Source of the DNA: Aptenodytes patagonicus
Taxonomy: Eukaryota; Chordata; Aves; Sphenisciformes; Spheniscidae
Direction: 5' to 3'
Length of the DNA: 64,000 nucleotides
Assembly: GCF_965638725.1 (NCBI RefSeq)
Contig: NC_134961.1
Location: forward strand, 2,914,001 to 2,978,000
The notes under the pieces were generated by a model. It saw only the letters and a program-made list of their open reading frames with translations, did not search any database and was not told where the DNA came from. The stretch's first letter is position 1; the number at the start of each line of letters is the position of its first letter. The position numbers were made by a program, and so were the translations under genes. Shown here piece after piece: positions 48,114 to 60,900 of this stretch.

Positions 48114-50366
48114 CTGGAGTAGTAGGAGGCAGGAGAGAAGGGAAGGTAAAACATTATCAGCTGCTCCTTCAATGGTGATTAGCAAGAGAGGGATTTATTC
48201 TGCACTTAGCTACAAGGCATGAGAGAAAGCCATCACCTTGTTGCGGACATCTAGACCTCACTGTGCTCTGAGCTGCACTTCATCCCCACCCAGCCCCTAT
48301 GCCACTGCTCCGCAGGAACACCACGTTGCCCTGCATGCTGTCAGTATGTGCTTAGCCATCCGGTGGTGGATGCTGGTGGATGACAGCCAGGCTGCCCATG
48401 CTGATGCCAGGCCTGTGTTTGCTCGCTGCGCGGACAGAAATAGCATATCCTGGGTTTTTCTTTCCAGCTCCCCCCATTTCTTGTATGGCACCCTGAAGCA
48501 AAGGGCTATTCTGCTCCCTGAGAGGGATCATCACGTGCTGGTTTTGAACCCCAGGGGAGCCTTTCTCCTGGAAGGGGTGTTGAACAACCTGTGTCCTCTC
48601 AAGCAGCTGGCAAGGGCTCTTGACAAACACTTGAGTGGGCTGGAGAAGGTGTTTGCTGAGTCCGAGCAGAGACAGGGCCATGAATGAAGGCTCAGCCTGA
48701 CTCACGGCTGTGTTTTGTACCCAGGATGCCACGGCGAGAAAGCCAGCATCCTACCATCCTCTGTGGGGGTAACAGCATTGCCCGTCAGTGAAGTCTCCAG
48801 AGGTTGGAGGCTGCTCTGAAGGGGTAAACCTTGGGGATTGGGGCAGCCCCGTGGCCATGCTGCCCCGCTGGCAGCCTACCCAAGCTGGTCCTGGGACTGC
48901 TGGGTCACTTAACATTCGTCACATGGCTTGCCGTGGCTGCCAGCAGAGCTGGGCTTGGCTATGCTGCTGGCCAGCCAGCTGCATGCTCACCATGGTGGGC
49001 AGGATGGCCACAGGGACGTGGACCTGCTGGGACAAAGCATGTACAGCCACGGCCTGGGGGTCTCGCGGCATGGCGAGGCGGGGTTGTACACGTTAGGGAT
49101 TGTGGTGGCTGGACATGTCCCAGAGGGTGGCTGTCCTGGCTGTGTCACCTTGTCCTGGCCCGCTGCAGCCCTTCATCTCCTGGTGTGGCACGAAGCCACT
49201 CAACCGCTGGTGTCCTCGTGGTGGCTTGGGGTACCTCCTGAGCTGGTACTGAAACCAAGCCTTAAAGAGGGGGTCTGTGAGCTGCAGGTTGGAGGCCAAC
49301 GCTGGCAGAAACTGGCATCACTGCGGCCAGCATCGCCCAAGGGCAGCAGTGAGTGCTGGCTGCAGGCGGGTGGGCAGCATGCCCCATGGCCCCAGCAGGC
49401 AGGGGGGCTTCCCAAACGAGCTCGCCAAGTGCCAGTGTCAAGCATCACTCAAGAGTGCAGCTAGCAGAGGTCGGGGGGGGCACCTCAGGAGCCTTTCATC
49501 CCCAATGGCCTGCCTGATCTGCATGGGTTAGACTCAGCAGGGTGCTGTGCGGGGCCATCCTGGCGGGCAGCACCGCACCAGCTCCCGGCCAGAGCAGACG
49601 GGCTCTCCGGTCCCGCTGTGATGCCTGGCATCCTACCTTTTTCTGCAGGAGGATAGCCCTGTCCACGATCTTCTTCTTCACCACCAGGGCTGGGTTCCTG
49701 GTGGGGGGTGCGACCAGCCGCCCTCGGCTGGGCAGGGGCTGTGGGGGGGTGGCTGGGCCCCCCAGAGGGGGGCAGCTCCCCGGAGTCGAGGGGGTGCATG
49801 TAGAGCCATCATCGCCTGCAAGGGACAGCAAGAGAAACACCTCGAAAGGAGGCCCTTGGGGGCTCCGTGGCAGGGGACGGGGAGCCCTTTCCCCAGCCCA
49901 GCACTGCCTGGGGCGGGGGGCCATGGTGGTGACCCCCCGTGGGGAGCCAGGCCTTACCGTTCCCAGGGGGCAGTCCCACGGGCAGGGCCTCCCCGAGCTG
50001 CCCGCCATCCTTGCAGAGTGAGGCCACGCTAACGATCTGGATGCCCTCCTTGGTGTCTTGGCCACCAGCGGGGCAGGGCACCCGGCTGCCCGCGGGGCCC
50101 CCGCCGGGCATTGCGGTGGTATGGGCACCCATTGGCTCGGGCAGCTCAGCCTCACGCCCCCGCAGCGGGGGCCAGGGCTGGTCCCCGTCCCAGCCAGCTG
50201 CCGCCGACCCCGGCTCCACACTCTTCCGCTTGAGGAAGAGGTACACGGCCTGCGGCGTCACCCGGATGTCATCCAGCTCCAGCACCTTCTTGATCTTGCG
50301 GAAGCTCAGCCCGGCCCTGCGCAGCTCCACGATCCTCCTCTTGGCGTGGTCGTCCAGCCGGCCCAT
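47736..50366 (-). CDS. HTH and coiled-coil protein, probable nuclear DNA-binding protein (3 exons, 321 aa)
   Basis: Three minus-strand exons (50366-49958, 49815-49637, 48113-47736) join with matching phases to give 321 residues. Residues about 7-48 form a compact helix-turn-helix (AKRRIVELRRAGLSFRKIKK, then TPQAVYLFLKRK) resembling the homeodomain-like N-terminal DNA-binding domain of Tc1/mariner-type transposases. There is no catalytic DDE domain. A Pro/Gly-rich linker follows, then a basic patch (KKKIVDRAILLQKK, about 183-196) that could be a nuclear localisation signal. Residues about 234-285 are a Gln/Leu-rich coiled coil, suggesting oligomerisation. Transcription factor or domesticated-transposase origin is inferred. 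The gene is convergent with the LTD gene. I do not know a symbol. Confidence 0.8.
49637..49815 (-). CDS. HTH gene exon 2: Pro-rich linker and basic patch
   Basis: The exon encodes residues 137-196. The minus-strand acceptor is TTGCTGTCCCTTGCAG and the donor AAAAAG|GTAGGA. Phase 1 in, phase 0 out. The linker is rich in Pro, Ser and Gly, and the end is the basic, helix-prone VVKKKIVDRAILLQKK. Confidence 0.82.
49958..50366 (-). CDS. HTH gene exon 1: helix-turn-helix
   Basis: The exon encodes residues 1-136. The ATG at 50366-50364 has G at -3 and G at +4, and an in-frame TAG eleven codons upstream (50399-50397) supports it as the start. The HTH lies at residues 7-48. A later part reads TKEGIQIVSVASLCKDGGQ. 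The donor is AACG|GTAAGG on the minus strand, leaving phase 1. Confidence 0.85.
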
Positions 50367-50620
50367 CGCTCCCGGCACCCCTCCTGCGCCTGGCAGCTAC
50401 ATCCCTGGCGTGCAGCCGCTGTGGGGACGCCGGCAGCCCCCCAGGCAGCGCTAAGCCCCGTGACGGTGCTTGGGCTCTGCTAGTGCTCTGCCACCAGGCT
50501 GCCGGCCCCGGACGTGGGTCCACACAGCACCATCCCCAGCTTCCAGCAGTGACCCGGTTCCCAGCCAGAGAGGAGGAAGGAGGCAGCTCTTACCACCGGA
50601 GTGACTAGGGACAGCCCAAA
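50367..50620 (-). promoter_or_regulatory. GC-rich 5' region of the HTH gene
   Basis: CpG-rich sequence continues from exon 1 upstream to about 50560 and probably holds the 5' UTR and promoter. No TATA box is seen, and no exact start site can be assigned. Confidence 0.4.
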
Positions 50621-53600
50621 ACCCGTCCCTTGCTCATGCAGAGCCCCCTCAGAGTGGGGGGTCCAGCCCGGTCCCCGGGTCTGCCAAGGGCACAGAGGAT
50701 GGTAACAGGCTTGGCTCTGCCCAGTGTCCCAAACTGGACATCAATCACTCACTGCCAACAGCACAGTGAGGAATCAGGAGCAGTCAGGATCCCGAGCAGC
50801 AGCTCAGTATCCCGGGGAGCGCGATGCGAGTCCTGGCAAGTGGCGGTTCATTGCACGAGGCTGGCAGGTCCCCGCCGGAGCCTCGCGTCTCCTTGGTGGC
50901 CTGGAAGGTTACGGCGAGCACAACTGGGGATGCCCACGTTGACAACTACTGCGTGGAAACTGTTGGTGCCGCAGAGCCTGCCCTTCGGTTCTGGAGACGA
51001 CACTGTCCTGTACCTTTGGGAGAAGCAAAAGCAACCATAAAACCATATAAACCATGTATATATGTATATAAACCAGTTGTAAAGAAGGCACAACTATAAA
51101 TGTAATGACTGTACCTCCCGTGCTTCCCCTTTCTCCCCACGCACACAGCCTTGGCTGGTGGTGTCAGTCAGGGGACGGTGGCTCAGGACATGGTCACACT
51201 CGCTGTGCGTGCATGGGTGGGTGTAGCGGGGACTGCGCTACTGGTATGGCCCCTGCACGCACGTCTCCTCTGGGTCGCACCCTGGAGCAAAGCAACGTGG
51301 TGGGACCAGCCCCTTCCCTTGCTGCAGGCATCAGGGTGGGGAGAGATCAGGGCGGACAGTGCTTGGAGTTGTGTATATGTGTGTATTTACGCTTATACCT
51401 ACATGGGTATATACCTATATACGTGTATACATATACATGTATGTGTGTTTACAACTATGGTGGAGGGTTTTTTCCACTTCCTATCAGCTTCCTTCATCTG
51501 CAGGCATTTCTTGGACACTCGGTGCTGCAACTGCTGCCTAAAGGACATACTTTTGGGTTTCGCCTCACCAAAATAAATAGCCTCCAAGAATTCCCATAAG
51601 ACAGCAAAACACTTTTCGGATTAGCAATGTGTAATAGAGGCTACTTCAAGTGGTCGCTGCCAAGCAGATGTGTGTTTTCCAAACCCCACTTCCCCAGGCA
51701 CATGTGGATCTTAAAAAGGACAATAATGCTTTTTTTTGGCCAAGGAGGCACAGAGACTACAGTACATCAGCCACAGAAAGCCACAGGGAGAATGGAGCCA
51801 CTTAATTCGACACAGGAGTTGTGCCCCTCTGCGTTTTACTTCTTCCATGGCGAAAGAGAGGGACATTAACTCCAGAGATGTAGATTGTACTTTGATCCAG
51901 ATCTGTTTACGTCTAAAGGCCTCCCCATGCTCTGCTATGTGCATTAGGGACCTAGTAGATAAGAGCTAGAGGATAGTGGATATAGAAAAACAGACGTCCC
52001 TGGCTGCAGACACTGCAAATGCAGAGCAAGAGGAAAAGGTCAGAAATACCCAACCTTCTCCATGCCCAGGGGAGATGCTACAAGGAAACCACCACCTTGA
52101 TCTTCCTGTGGCTGCAGGTACAGGGAGCTCAGGCCCTGGCAAGAAGCTCTGCCCTCCTCCCAGAGTGTTTCAAGACATGGTCAGAGGACACTAGAGCAAA
52201 AGCAAAGCAGTGTAGCTATCTGAACAGCCAGTGACAGAAACATAAAGCTTACATAAATGCCAGGAAAGCCAGCACCCCACGTCTGCAGCCTTCATCTAGC
52301 CTCCGCACGGGAGGATAAATGATGAGAGTGCCTTGGAGATGTGCTGACTCCACAAGCATCTCCCCCAGCTCCCTCTTCACTGAAGATGTGGCTCACTTTG
52401 CACCATCCCCAGGTCCCAGCTCCTTCCATCTTCACCTCCTCATCCCTCCGGACCTTCCCCAGCCCTCCACAGAGCTCCCGTCACCCTGCCTTCCTGGGCT
52501 TGGGGACAGCTCATGGGAGGCGCAGACCATCCCTGCCCCGCTAACCCCATGTCAGCTCGGCATTCCCAATGCAGGGTGTTCCCCCGCAGCCCTCCATTTG
52601 CTGGAGGGGCAGCGGGATGAGGCGTTTGGCCAGGATGGCTCCTCGCCACAGCACATGGCTGGAGCAGCAGCTCCATCAGCGCCCCGGGGCTCAAGGCTAG
52701 CTTTGTCCGGGCTCCTTATGCTTCAAGAACAGTACTTGTCTCTGCAGCGGGGCTTTTTAAAAATATGTATTTACTGATCAGATAGACCAAAACCTGGAAA
52801 CCCATCTCAGAGAAGACGCTGAAAAGCAGGCTTGTGGGTCAGAGTCCATCTAGCTGGAGAGCAGGAGGCAAAGTGCAAGCAGAAGGGCAGGGTGAAATCC
52901 AGCTCAAATCCTGCTCGCTTACACCATGAGGGCGTGCAAATCGCACAGCAGCTACTCTCTACCCTGTCTGGTAGGAGAAGAGGGCTGCCAGTGAAAGCAA
53001 CAGACAATACAGTACTCCATCAATTTCCTCCAAGATCACAACAGTCAGCCTGTCTGACAGCTCGGGTCTGGCTCCATCTCTCGTTCTGCCTTTATTTACC
53101 CAGGTCTTGCTGCGAACTTGCAGTTTTCCTGTAGTAAACCTGCTCTCCATTTCCACAGCTGAGTCCATCACCCTCTCCTCTTTCTCCCTCTCCAGAGGGG
53201 ATTTTCCCAAGGGAGCTGCAGCCTGTGCCATGCACACAGCTTACGCAACACTGCTGCCCAAGTTACACATTCATGGAGATGAGACCTTTACACTCACCTG
53301 GCCTACAAGATGTTTGTTACTCTCCGATAATTTTTGCACAAGGGAAAAAAAAAATCAATCCAATGAGAGGGAAAGATTCAGGGATTTTCCTAGACCTGTG
53401 ATTTTCCATCGGGGATGGAGTTCCCTTAGCTTCTCAGGGCCAGGCTGGGGGGGTGACGTGGTTCCTCTGAAGGTTTCTTACGCCACTCAGGAGAAGTTAA
53501 TTCAAGTGGCAGCTTTGCAGGGGGACAGGGAAAGGGAGTGCATCAGTGGAAGCAAATTCACAGCACTGCAATCATGAGAGCTTACTCTCTGCCTTTACCC

Positions 53601-56600
53601 CAGAAAGCAGAAAGGTTTCATCTCCTCCAGAAAGTCCCTGGAACAATCTCATCTGGGCTGACTCAGCCTTTGCTATTTCTAAAGTAGAGCAGCACCACAA
53701 AGTCTGCTTGGCTTGGAGGTTTCCATACAAAGCAGAGGTGCTGTGAGCTGTGTGTGGGCACTAGAAGTCCCTTGTTCCAAAATCGCGGCTTGCCTCCACC
53801 TACCTGGCTATGACACTGTGCACCAGCCACAGCTGTAAGTCATTTTGCAAGCCCTGATTCTGCAGTCATGCCTGTGTGGACACAACATCAGTCCCCTGCG
53901 AGCTATGATAGCTTCAGTGCGATTCCTCGTGGGTCTGCAAGTGTCCTTCCCCCACCCACACCCTTTGTTTTGCGGTGGCATGCGTACTCGCAGGGTGAAG
54001 ACACGGTGACTGGAACACTCGGCTTACAGCTACAGCCGGAGAGGGCTGTCACGCAGCACCACAGGCTCCAAGTTTTGCCCTTCTGTGAGTTGGCTTTCGA
54101 GACCTTACCCAGACAGTTGGACGTACACATTTGTGTGAGCAGCTGCATGTTTTGTTATACAGCCAGGCCTGCAAAAGGAATTTTGCTTCGGCCTGCCAAT
54201 TTAGGCCTCTGTCCAAATTTCACATCAGCCACCCTTTCTTCAGCTGCTGCTGAACTCTTGCAATGCCTAAAGTCTTTAAGTACTTAGTTGTAGCCGGGAA
54301 AGCTCCTTTAAGCAGGCATTGCTTCTGGTAATGCTTCTATTCCATAACTCTGCACACAGTAATATCCATAGAAACACAGACCAGAGCCTGGAGCAACCTT
54401 CCCATCACCGGGATTATTTTCTTAGCTCCTCCGCTCTCTGGCCCAGAAAATATTATGTACAAAATGGAATAGCCTCAAGAGAGAAGGAGAAAGAAGGCAG
54501 CACTCATGCGCGCCCCAGAGTTCCCTTCAGGGCAGAGTGGATTTAAGGTCTGAGAAGGAGAAAGAGCATGAATCCAAGTTTCCTACAGCCCAGGTGAAGT
54601 TACAATTAGCCTTAGGGCAAGCAGCAGGCTTTTCCTCTTCACCACTTGTTTCTGCGCCAGTGCAAGCGCCAGCTCCGGCAGGCGAACCCGAGGAAGAGGA
54701 GCTCCCCAGCGTCCATCCTGCAAGTCCCTCGGGGTGAAGCTCCCCCACTTGCCTGCGCACATATATACCCACTGGCTGCGCTGCCGCCTGTTTCTCCCCC
54801 AGCCTTTCTGCAGTCTTGATTACCAGGGTTTGAACACCAAATTCCCCAAGAGCTAAACGTTAGTTGTGTGACCACAGAGTTGACTTGTGTCTGGGAAGAT
54901 TTACTCCTCCCTTCTGTCTCACAGCTGCAAGCCTGCTTTTGGATGCAGGCAGCTTACCCTGGGGAGGTGCAAGCAAAGCTTCTTCCAAAATTCATACTGG
55001 GGTGAAGCAGGGAAGAGTCAGATCCCCAGAGAGTCTTCAACAGACAGTAGTGCCATGCCACAATCATGCAACTGCTTTACCCTGGGGTTGTGTTTTCTCA
55101 GTGGCTATTTAAGTCATCTGGGTTAGCGTGCACAGCACGCCCACGGCCAGCCTGGCCCTCAGGGATGGAACAGCCTTGGAGAGATGCAGGCATTTATCTA
55201 TGGATGGACTTAACCAGAGCAACAAGCTTCAATCTATCATTTCAGAAGCAGCACAGCCACAAGGCTAGCAGATACCAAGGTGGAGCAATGTGTCTCACCA
55301 GTGAGACAAACTGCCGATACTGAGAATGGCTGTGACCGAGGAAGAGGGAGGAGTGGGAGAGGGAAAAACTGCAACCCACAGAGAGCGAGAAGATGCGGCT
55401 TATCCTGTCTGGTCTCAGCAATTGAAAACAACCACTTTACGTTGTTAACATCCCAATGCACATTGGACTCAAGAGCTTGCTGTGCTGCAGAGAGTGCAAA
55501 ATACTCCTGCCCTAAGAATGTCCATGTAGGACCATGAAGGACAAAGTTAGATGTGGGTATATCCCTTTCCTTTCAACTTGAACTGCCTTTGTACAGTGCA
55601 AGGCCAGTGTACCAGGGCATGGGACGGGAAACAGTTTGACTAATTCGTAACAGATGCGCAGGACATCCCAGGCTACGCAAAAGCATGAAAATAAAGAAGG
55701 GGAAGGTGTTAGCAAAAGGGAATTGATCCTCATGGACCTTGTAAGGAGCCACAAGCCCAATCTGCCAGACTTCCCTTCACCCTGGGCCTTGTGGCTGGTA
55801 GCAGCTCAACGAGATCCTGTTGCCCACCCTTCTCTTTGCCTCCGATTTCCAGCCCTCCTTCCCAGATCCCCAGCACGCCTTTGGGAAGCTGAAGCAGCTG
55901 CAAGCAGCTGGGGAGGGACACTGATTCATCCTCATCAGTTTTATTGCTTTCCCACAGGATTCTAAATAGCCACTGCAAAAGCTGGCAGGATGAGTCCTTT
56001 TTCACTCTGCAGCAGCTCAGAGGGGAAAAAAAAATTAAAAACATCCTCCCAAAGCACAAGGAGGACAGTGCTGGTTTACACTTGATTCAGATACGGAGAA
56101 GAGCTTCTTGCAACCAAGAAAGCAAGAACTGTTTCAAGTAGAGTGAAGGCAAAGATGCTGTGGAAGGGGCTAGCCTGCTGGGGGAATGCCCGATTCCTTC
56201 TCGCCCTGCAGAGAAATGTGCTTTGAACACAGTGAGCCATGCTGGAAGGGAAAGACGAGCTGATATGGCAATGCTCCACTTGGTTTCTTACCCTTGGGGT
56301 CCTGTTTCAGAGCCTGCCTGGCACAGCTTTGAAGGGACATGGATAGTTCTTAGCTCTTCACCTAGATAACAGTTTCACTGCTGTACAAACAGACTGGAAA
56401 GTCTTAGCTCCATGGAGACAGGTTATCAGAAAGAACTGGCAATGTGGCTTAATTGTACTTAGCTTGGAGGAAGATTAACAGTATTAGGTGTCCTGCGCTG
56501 AAATGCTGCCAAAGCGGGAAGATCTGTGCTAGGGAAGAACGGCCGTTTCTCCCAGGCTGCAATTTTACCCAGTGTCACTGCTTTGCTGGATAGGTCAAGC

Positions 56601-57225
56601 CTTGTGGAAGCAATAACGTTATCTAACAACATCAACTGCTACCAAACATATGGACCGCTGTATCCCATGTTAGAGAGCCCTGATTTTCTTTGCAAAATTG
56701 GTGAAGGGGAGCAGCTCTGTTACAGGTTTTATTAAAAGGAGATGGGCCAGTTGAATTTAGATGGTGCTGCTGTTACCTGAGCCGTGCTGGCTCCCCCTCT
56801 GAAGGGATAACCTCATAAGAAGCTTTTTAATCAACTTGTACTTCAGCCATCAGAACGGCAGAGAAGGAAGGGTTGTATATCTGGCCCAGGATTTGGAAGT
56901 GAGCTATTTAGAGCCCAGGCCTAACTTTGCTCTGTCACCTTTAACAACTGACCAGTTCCTTTACGCTCTGCTTTCAGAGCAGTTGAGGAGCTAGCCCCCT
57001 GCCTGGCCACACTTTAAAAATTAGATCCTCAAATGGAAAATACAAAACTTTAAGGTTCTACTTTAAGGTTTTCAGTACATGCAGATTGAAGAAAGTTGGG
57101 TCCCTGCAAGGTTTCTTTAATTAACAGTTTTGGGGTTTGCAAAACAAATTGTAAGTGGGATGATATACATAGTTTGCTTTTGACCCAGACAATGCCACTA
57201 GCCTTGTGCTAACTGGGGAACAGGG
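50621..57225. other. Intergenic sequence, no confident gene
   Basis: There are many short open frames but no chain of consensus exons and no recognised protein. A TATA/TACA microsatellite lies at about 51366-51445. No clear CR1 or LTR was noticed. Confidence 0.45.
51366..51445. repeat. (TATACA/TG)n microsatellite
   Basis: Alternating TATA, TGTG and TACA units occur over about 80 bases. Confidence 0.75.
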
Positions 57226-57232
57226 TATAAAG
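57226..57232 (+). promoter_or_regulatory. TATA box with adjacent GATA motifs (candidate)
   Basis: TATAAAG is followed within 20 bases by three WGATA-type motifs (AGATAAGG, TGATAAGATAAA). It sits about 150 bp before a 192-codon ORF. It could be chance in AT-rich DNA. Confidence 0.25.
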
Positions 57233-57378
57233 ATAAGGTGATAAGATAAATAGGAGCATGTATATGTCATGAGTATTAGGATTGTTTAGGGGCACAGGGT
57301 AACAACAGTATAAACATAGCACTGGTTCCTCATGTTTGAGGGGAGGAAAGGAGAAGTTTCAGGAATACAAGAAAATCC

Positions 57379-57957
57379 ATGCTGATGGTCAAAGGGTCCC
57401 AAGCCACGCATCACAAAGCAGCGACACTGTATAAAATCGCACTGATGGATAGCTTTGTACAAAAAGGCTTTGCATTGGATCGGCTCTCCTACAGCTCAAA
57501 AACCATAGGTCAACGTCAACACTGTATCACGTGGTCTGACAAATTCAGCATGGTTGTGATGCTGTGCCTGTACCCGGTAAAGGTCAGATTTGTATTAAGA
57601 AATGATCTAGAGGATCCAAACCTGATATTAAGAACTGTGGAACCACAGCTTGAAGGAACAAGAGGCTTTCACAGACCACCTGGAAAGTCCTGGGGGAGAG
57701 GCACAGGCTGGATTTCACATCCAGGCTCAGAAATCCATTTTTGCCCTGGGACTGAACAAACTCGTCAAGCTGAGCTTAAGTATTCAGACAAGACCAATAA
57801 ATGCAAAGTATCTCACAGCCCTGCCTTTATCTGTACAGTCAACATTAGCCTCTCTTTAAAGCGTTTTGCAGCTTTAAGTCTCTGCTCTCCAAAGATGCAG
57901 CCCTTCCAGCAGAGAAAGTTGCAAAGGCTAAACCAGAAGCATACCTTGAATTTCTAG
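57379..57957 (+). CDS. Isolated 192-codon ORF of unknown nature
   Basis: An ATG-started open frame lies in AT-neutral sequence where frames this long are rare. A TATA-like box is 153 bp upstream and an AATAAA (57986-57991) with GT-rich sequence lies 29 bp past the stop. The peptide has no low-complexity stretch, no signal peptide and no motif I recognise. It may be a young single-exon gene, a decayed retrocopy or chance. Confidence 0.25.
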   Translation: MLMVKGSQATHHKAATLYKIALMDSFVQKGFALDRLSYSSKTIGQRQHCITWSDKFSMVVMLCLYPVKVRFVLRNDLEDPNLILRTVEPQLEGTRGFHRPPGKSWGRGTGWISHPGSEIHFCPGTEQTRQAELKYSDKTNKCKVSHSPAFICTVNISLSLKRFAALSLCSPKMQPFQQRKLQRLNQKHTLNF

Positions 57958-57985
57958 TGTCTTTCACGTGCCTGAAGAGGAAACA

Positions 57986-57991
57986 AATAAA
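57986..57991 (+). promoter_or_regulatory. AATAAA downstream of the 192-codon ORF
   Basis: A canonical hexamer is followed by AGTGTAATGTGAC and TTGTTCCTTGTGGTG, a plausible downstream GT/U-rich element. Confidence 0.35.
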
Positions 57992-60900
57992 TCACTGCAA
58001 AGTGTAATGTGACATTTGTTCCTTGTGGTGAAACCAGAACGTTTGAGGAAGGTTAACATTGAGCAGGCATATTCCTACAGCATCAGGGCATGCTTTGTAA
58101 GTGTTGCAGGAAAACAGAGAAAAAGTGCATCATGGCACAGTTTTCAGGCTAAGAGCCCCAAAATACAAATGTGTGCATAGGCACATTCAGGTGCAGACAG
58201 TCGTGAAGTCTTGAGCTTGTCCATGGCCTAGCTGCACTGCAAGAATCAGCCTCAGACCTCCAGAGAGGTCAGATGTTCAGAGACTATTGCTGAAGACCTA
58301 ATTCACCTAGAAGTGTTTCAGCTAAACTGCTATATTCACCTCCTTCTGCAGGTTAGAGAGGAACCCCCAAAATCTCCTTTTTTTGCTGTTCCAAATCTAT
58401 ATAGCTACTCGACAGCGCAGCCATTGGAAACTCGGGCTAATCTCAACTCTCTGCAGAGATAACCAAGGCTGTTACTATACATTAGGATGAAAACTTTCCA
58501 AGCCCTTAGAAGACAAATCCCCCATCCTGCAATTCCTCTAATGAAGCCACACAGACTGTATTCTCTGAAGCCAGACATACATCTAACCCCACTCTAATAC
58601 AGGTGCAGAAGGAGCAACGGGCTGAACAGGGAGACGGACCAAAGCTCTTACAGCACAGGGAAAACACTGGCATCAAGAGGTTGCGGGCTGAGCCAGTGCT
58701 GCAGTGCAATCCCTACAAGCGTGAAGTAATGCCTGGTATACGGCACCTTGCACCTCACCACGATAAATGAACGCCAGTGGTTTAGTGCTGCTGTTGGCAG
58801 AATAACCCACCGATCACCTGGATCTTCTGGAGCTCAAGGAGAGCTCTCTGTAGCCACGCCACCATGCTGCTGCAGCTCCACAACCCAAAGCCAATGAATA
58901 GGAAGGAAAAATGAAGCACCCAGTTGCGTGACAGTGCAACACACAGGACAAGTACTTTCAGCCTCAGGTGGCATTTAGAGACGCTGACTAATTAGTCCTA
59001 ACCACCATCCGCCACCACAAGCGGAGCAGTTCACCTGCAGAGATGGCAGTAAATAGCACTGTTCTCATCAACAGCCTGGAGGTGCAGGAATGAAGGGACA
59101 GAAAAACACGGAGGCAAGATCCAAAAGCAGCACTCATGGAGCTCCATTCTTTCCTCTCCTGCTCGTTTATGGTGTCTCGGCTGGAGCAGCTTTGTGATTG
59201 TCTGCTGCCTTAAATCCACCACCCAGCAGTCTATCAACACACGGGCAATTTCTAAAGAGGGTCTGCACCTCTGCTGGAAAATTGCTAGGCAGGTTTCTGA
59301 GTTCAAGAAGGAGGTGGAGGACAGCATTTGAGATCAGGCACGCCACTCCCAGCTCTGACACTGAATCTCAGCATGGCACCAGACCTCCGCATCCCCGCTC
59401 GAGCACGTCCCCGGTCTGCGTGCTGGGCAGCAGTGGTCCGCTCCACCCAGAGCAGTGCCCCGCCGAGCACGGGATGGCTGAGGGCCGCAGGAGCTCACTA
59501 ACACTGACCTCCTGCCACCCCTCCCTGCCACTCGCACCCCCGTCAAACTACCACTGCAAGAAGTTTCTCTCCGTCCTTCCCCATCACGCTCCCAGCACCC
59601 AAACCAGCTTAATGCACAGAAGCAAACAGGCAGAGCATCCACGTACAGGGACTAAAGACGACTGCCAGGATCCTCCCAGGTGGCGGCACCAACTTGCTGC
59701 ATCCTCCGGTGGCTGTGGCCAGCCAGGGTCCCAGCACAGCCCAGCTCTGCAGCAGCCAACTTTTTGGGAGGCTGCTGTTTGAAAAGCTCCTGCCCTCTTT
59801 GTTTGGTTGGGGCAGAGCCAGCAAAGGCTGCCGGGAAGGTCACCCAGGAGGAGACTTATGTACTGGGAGGGAGGAGCCCTCCTCTTAACTCTTTCGGGGC
59901 AGCCTCGCTCCAGGACCATGAGGAGCCACATCACTTTCGCAGTCTCAGGGCGCAGACCTGCCGTCCATCCCATCCCAGACCACAGCTCAGATGTGGCTGA
60001 TGGTCCCTGTGTCAGAGGATGGAGGAGAAACCCTGCAGGAGGCAGCAGTGCCATCCCTAGAGGTCTCATCCAGACCTGGAAGCACCAGCTCCTTGCACAG
60101 GACTGCAGCGGTGATGGTGGGCTGCCCTGCACCAGGCTGAGCTGCAGGCATGGGGCAGAAGGCCACAGTGGTGCCGTTCGCTCTGAAACTGAAGTGGACA
60201 CGTGCTCTGACCTGTTCTCACCTCTGCTTGTGCACCCAAATGAGATGTTCAAATGTCTCTTCTTGCTCAGGCTTGGCCTTAAGGCTTAGTCTTGCCGACT
60301 GCTAGCAGCCACTGAGAGATGAGCCCCCCTGTCACCCTGCCACCACCGTCCTGGGGCTGGCCCTGCTGCTCATAGCTCTGCAGGGAGCTGCTTCAAGGAG
60401 AGAACTGGCAGGAAACTTCCTTTTTTTCACAGTAGTATTATTTTTCTGCTGGTTCAGTGAACTCAGCTGACCACCCCTGGAGAGATGAGAGCCATTATGA
60501 GAATAAGGGTGTGCATGGCTTTGGGATCAGCCAGCCATTATGGCTTTGCTGCAGCTGAGAGAGAAGAAAATTTTAAACATCATGCCCTAAGCCTAACAGC
60601 AGTGAGCACAGAAAAGTGGAAACAAGCCTGGCCTCTATCCCTCCTGCCCAAGGAAGCACGGCTTCTCCCACAGCACCTTCTCTCTGCCGAAGTACTTGGG
60701 GTAGAGGCTAGATTGGGACTGAACACTAAAAGGCTGTCACTAAATAGTACAACCTGCCGAAAGCCGTAGGTCCTGCGGGTAAGGCAGGCTGAGACTTCTG
60801 GCTTATCTTTGTGAGGCCTAATCTTTAGTCCATATTGCCATTTATTGGTGGTACTTGCCATCTTTCATAAACCGGCTTTCAGATTTGCAGCTAAAAGGTT

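Noticed and set aside
48238-48687. 149-codon plus-strand frame inside the HTH gene
   Set aside because: It is antisense to intron sequence of a well supported minus-strand gene, with no domain or splice support.
59584-60252. 222-codon minus-strand frame
   Set aside because: It is rich in Ser, Pro, Trp and Cys without a pattern. It overlaps other long frames and has no neighbouring exon.
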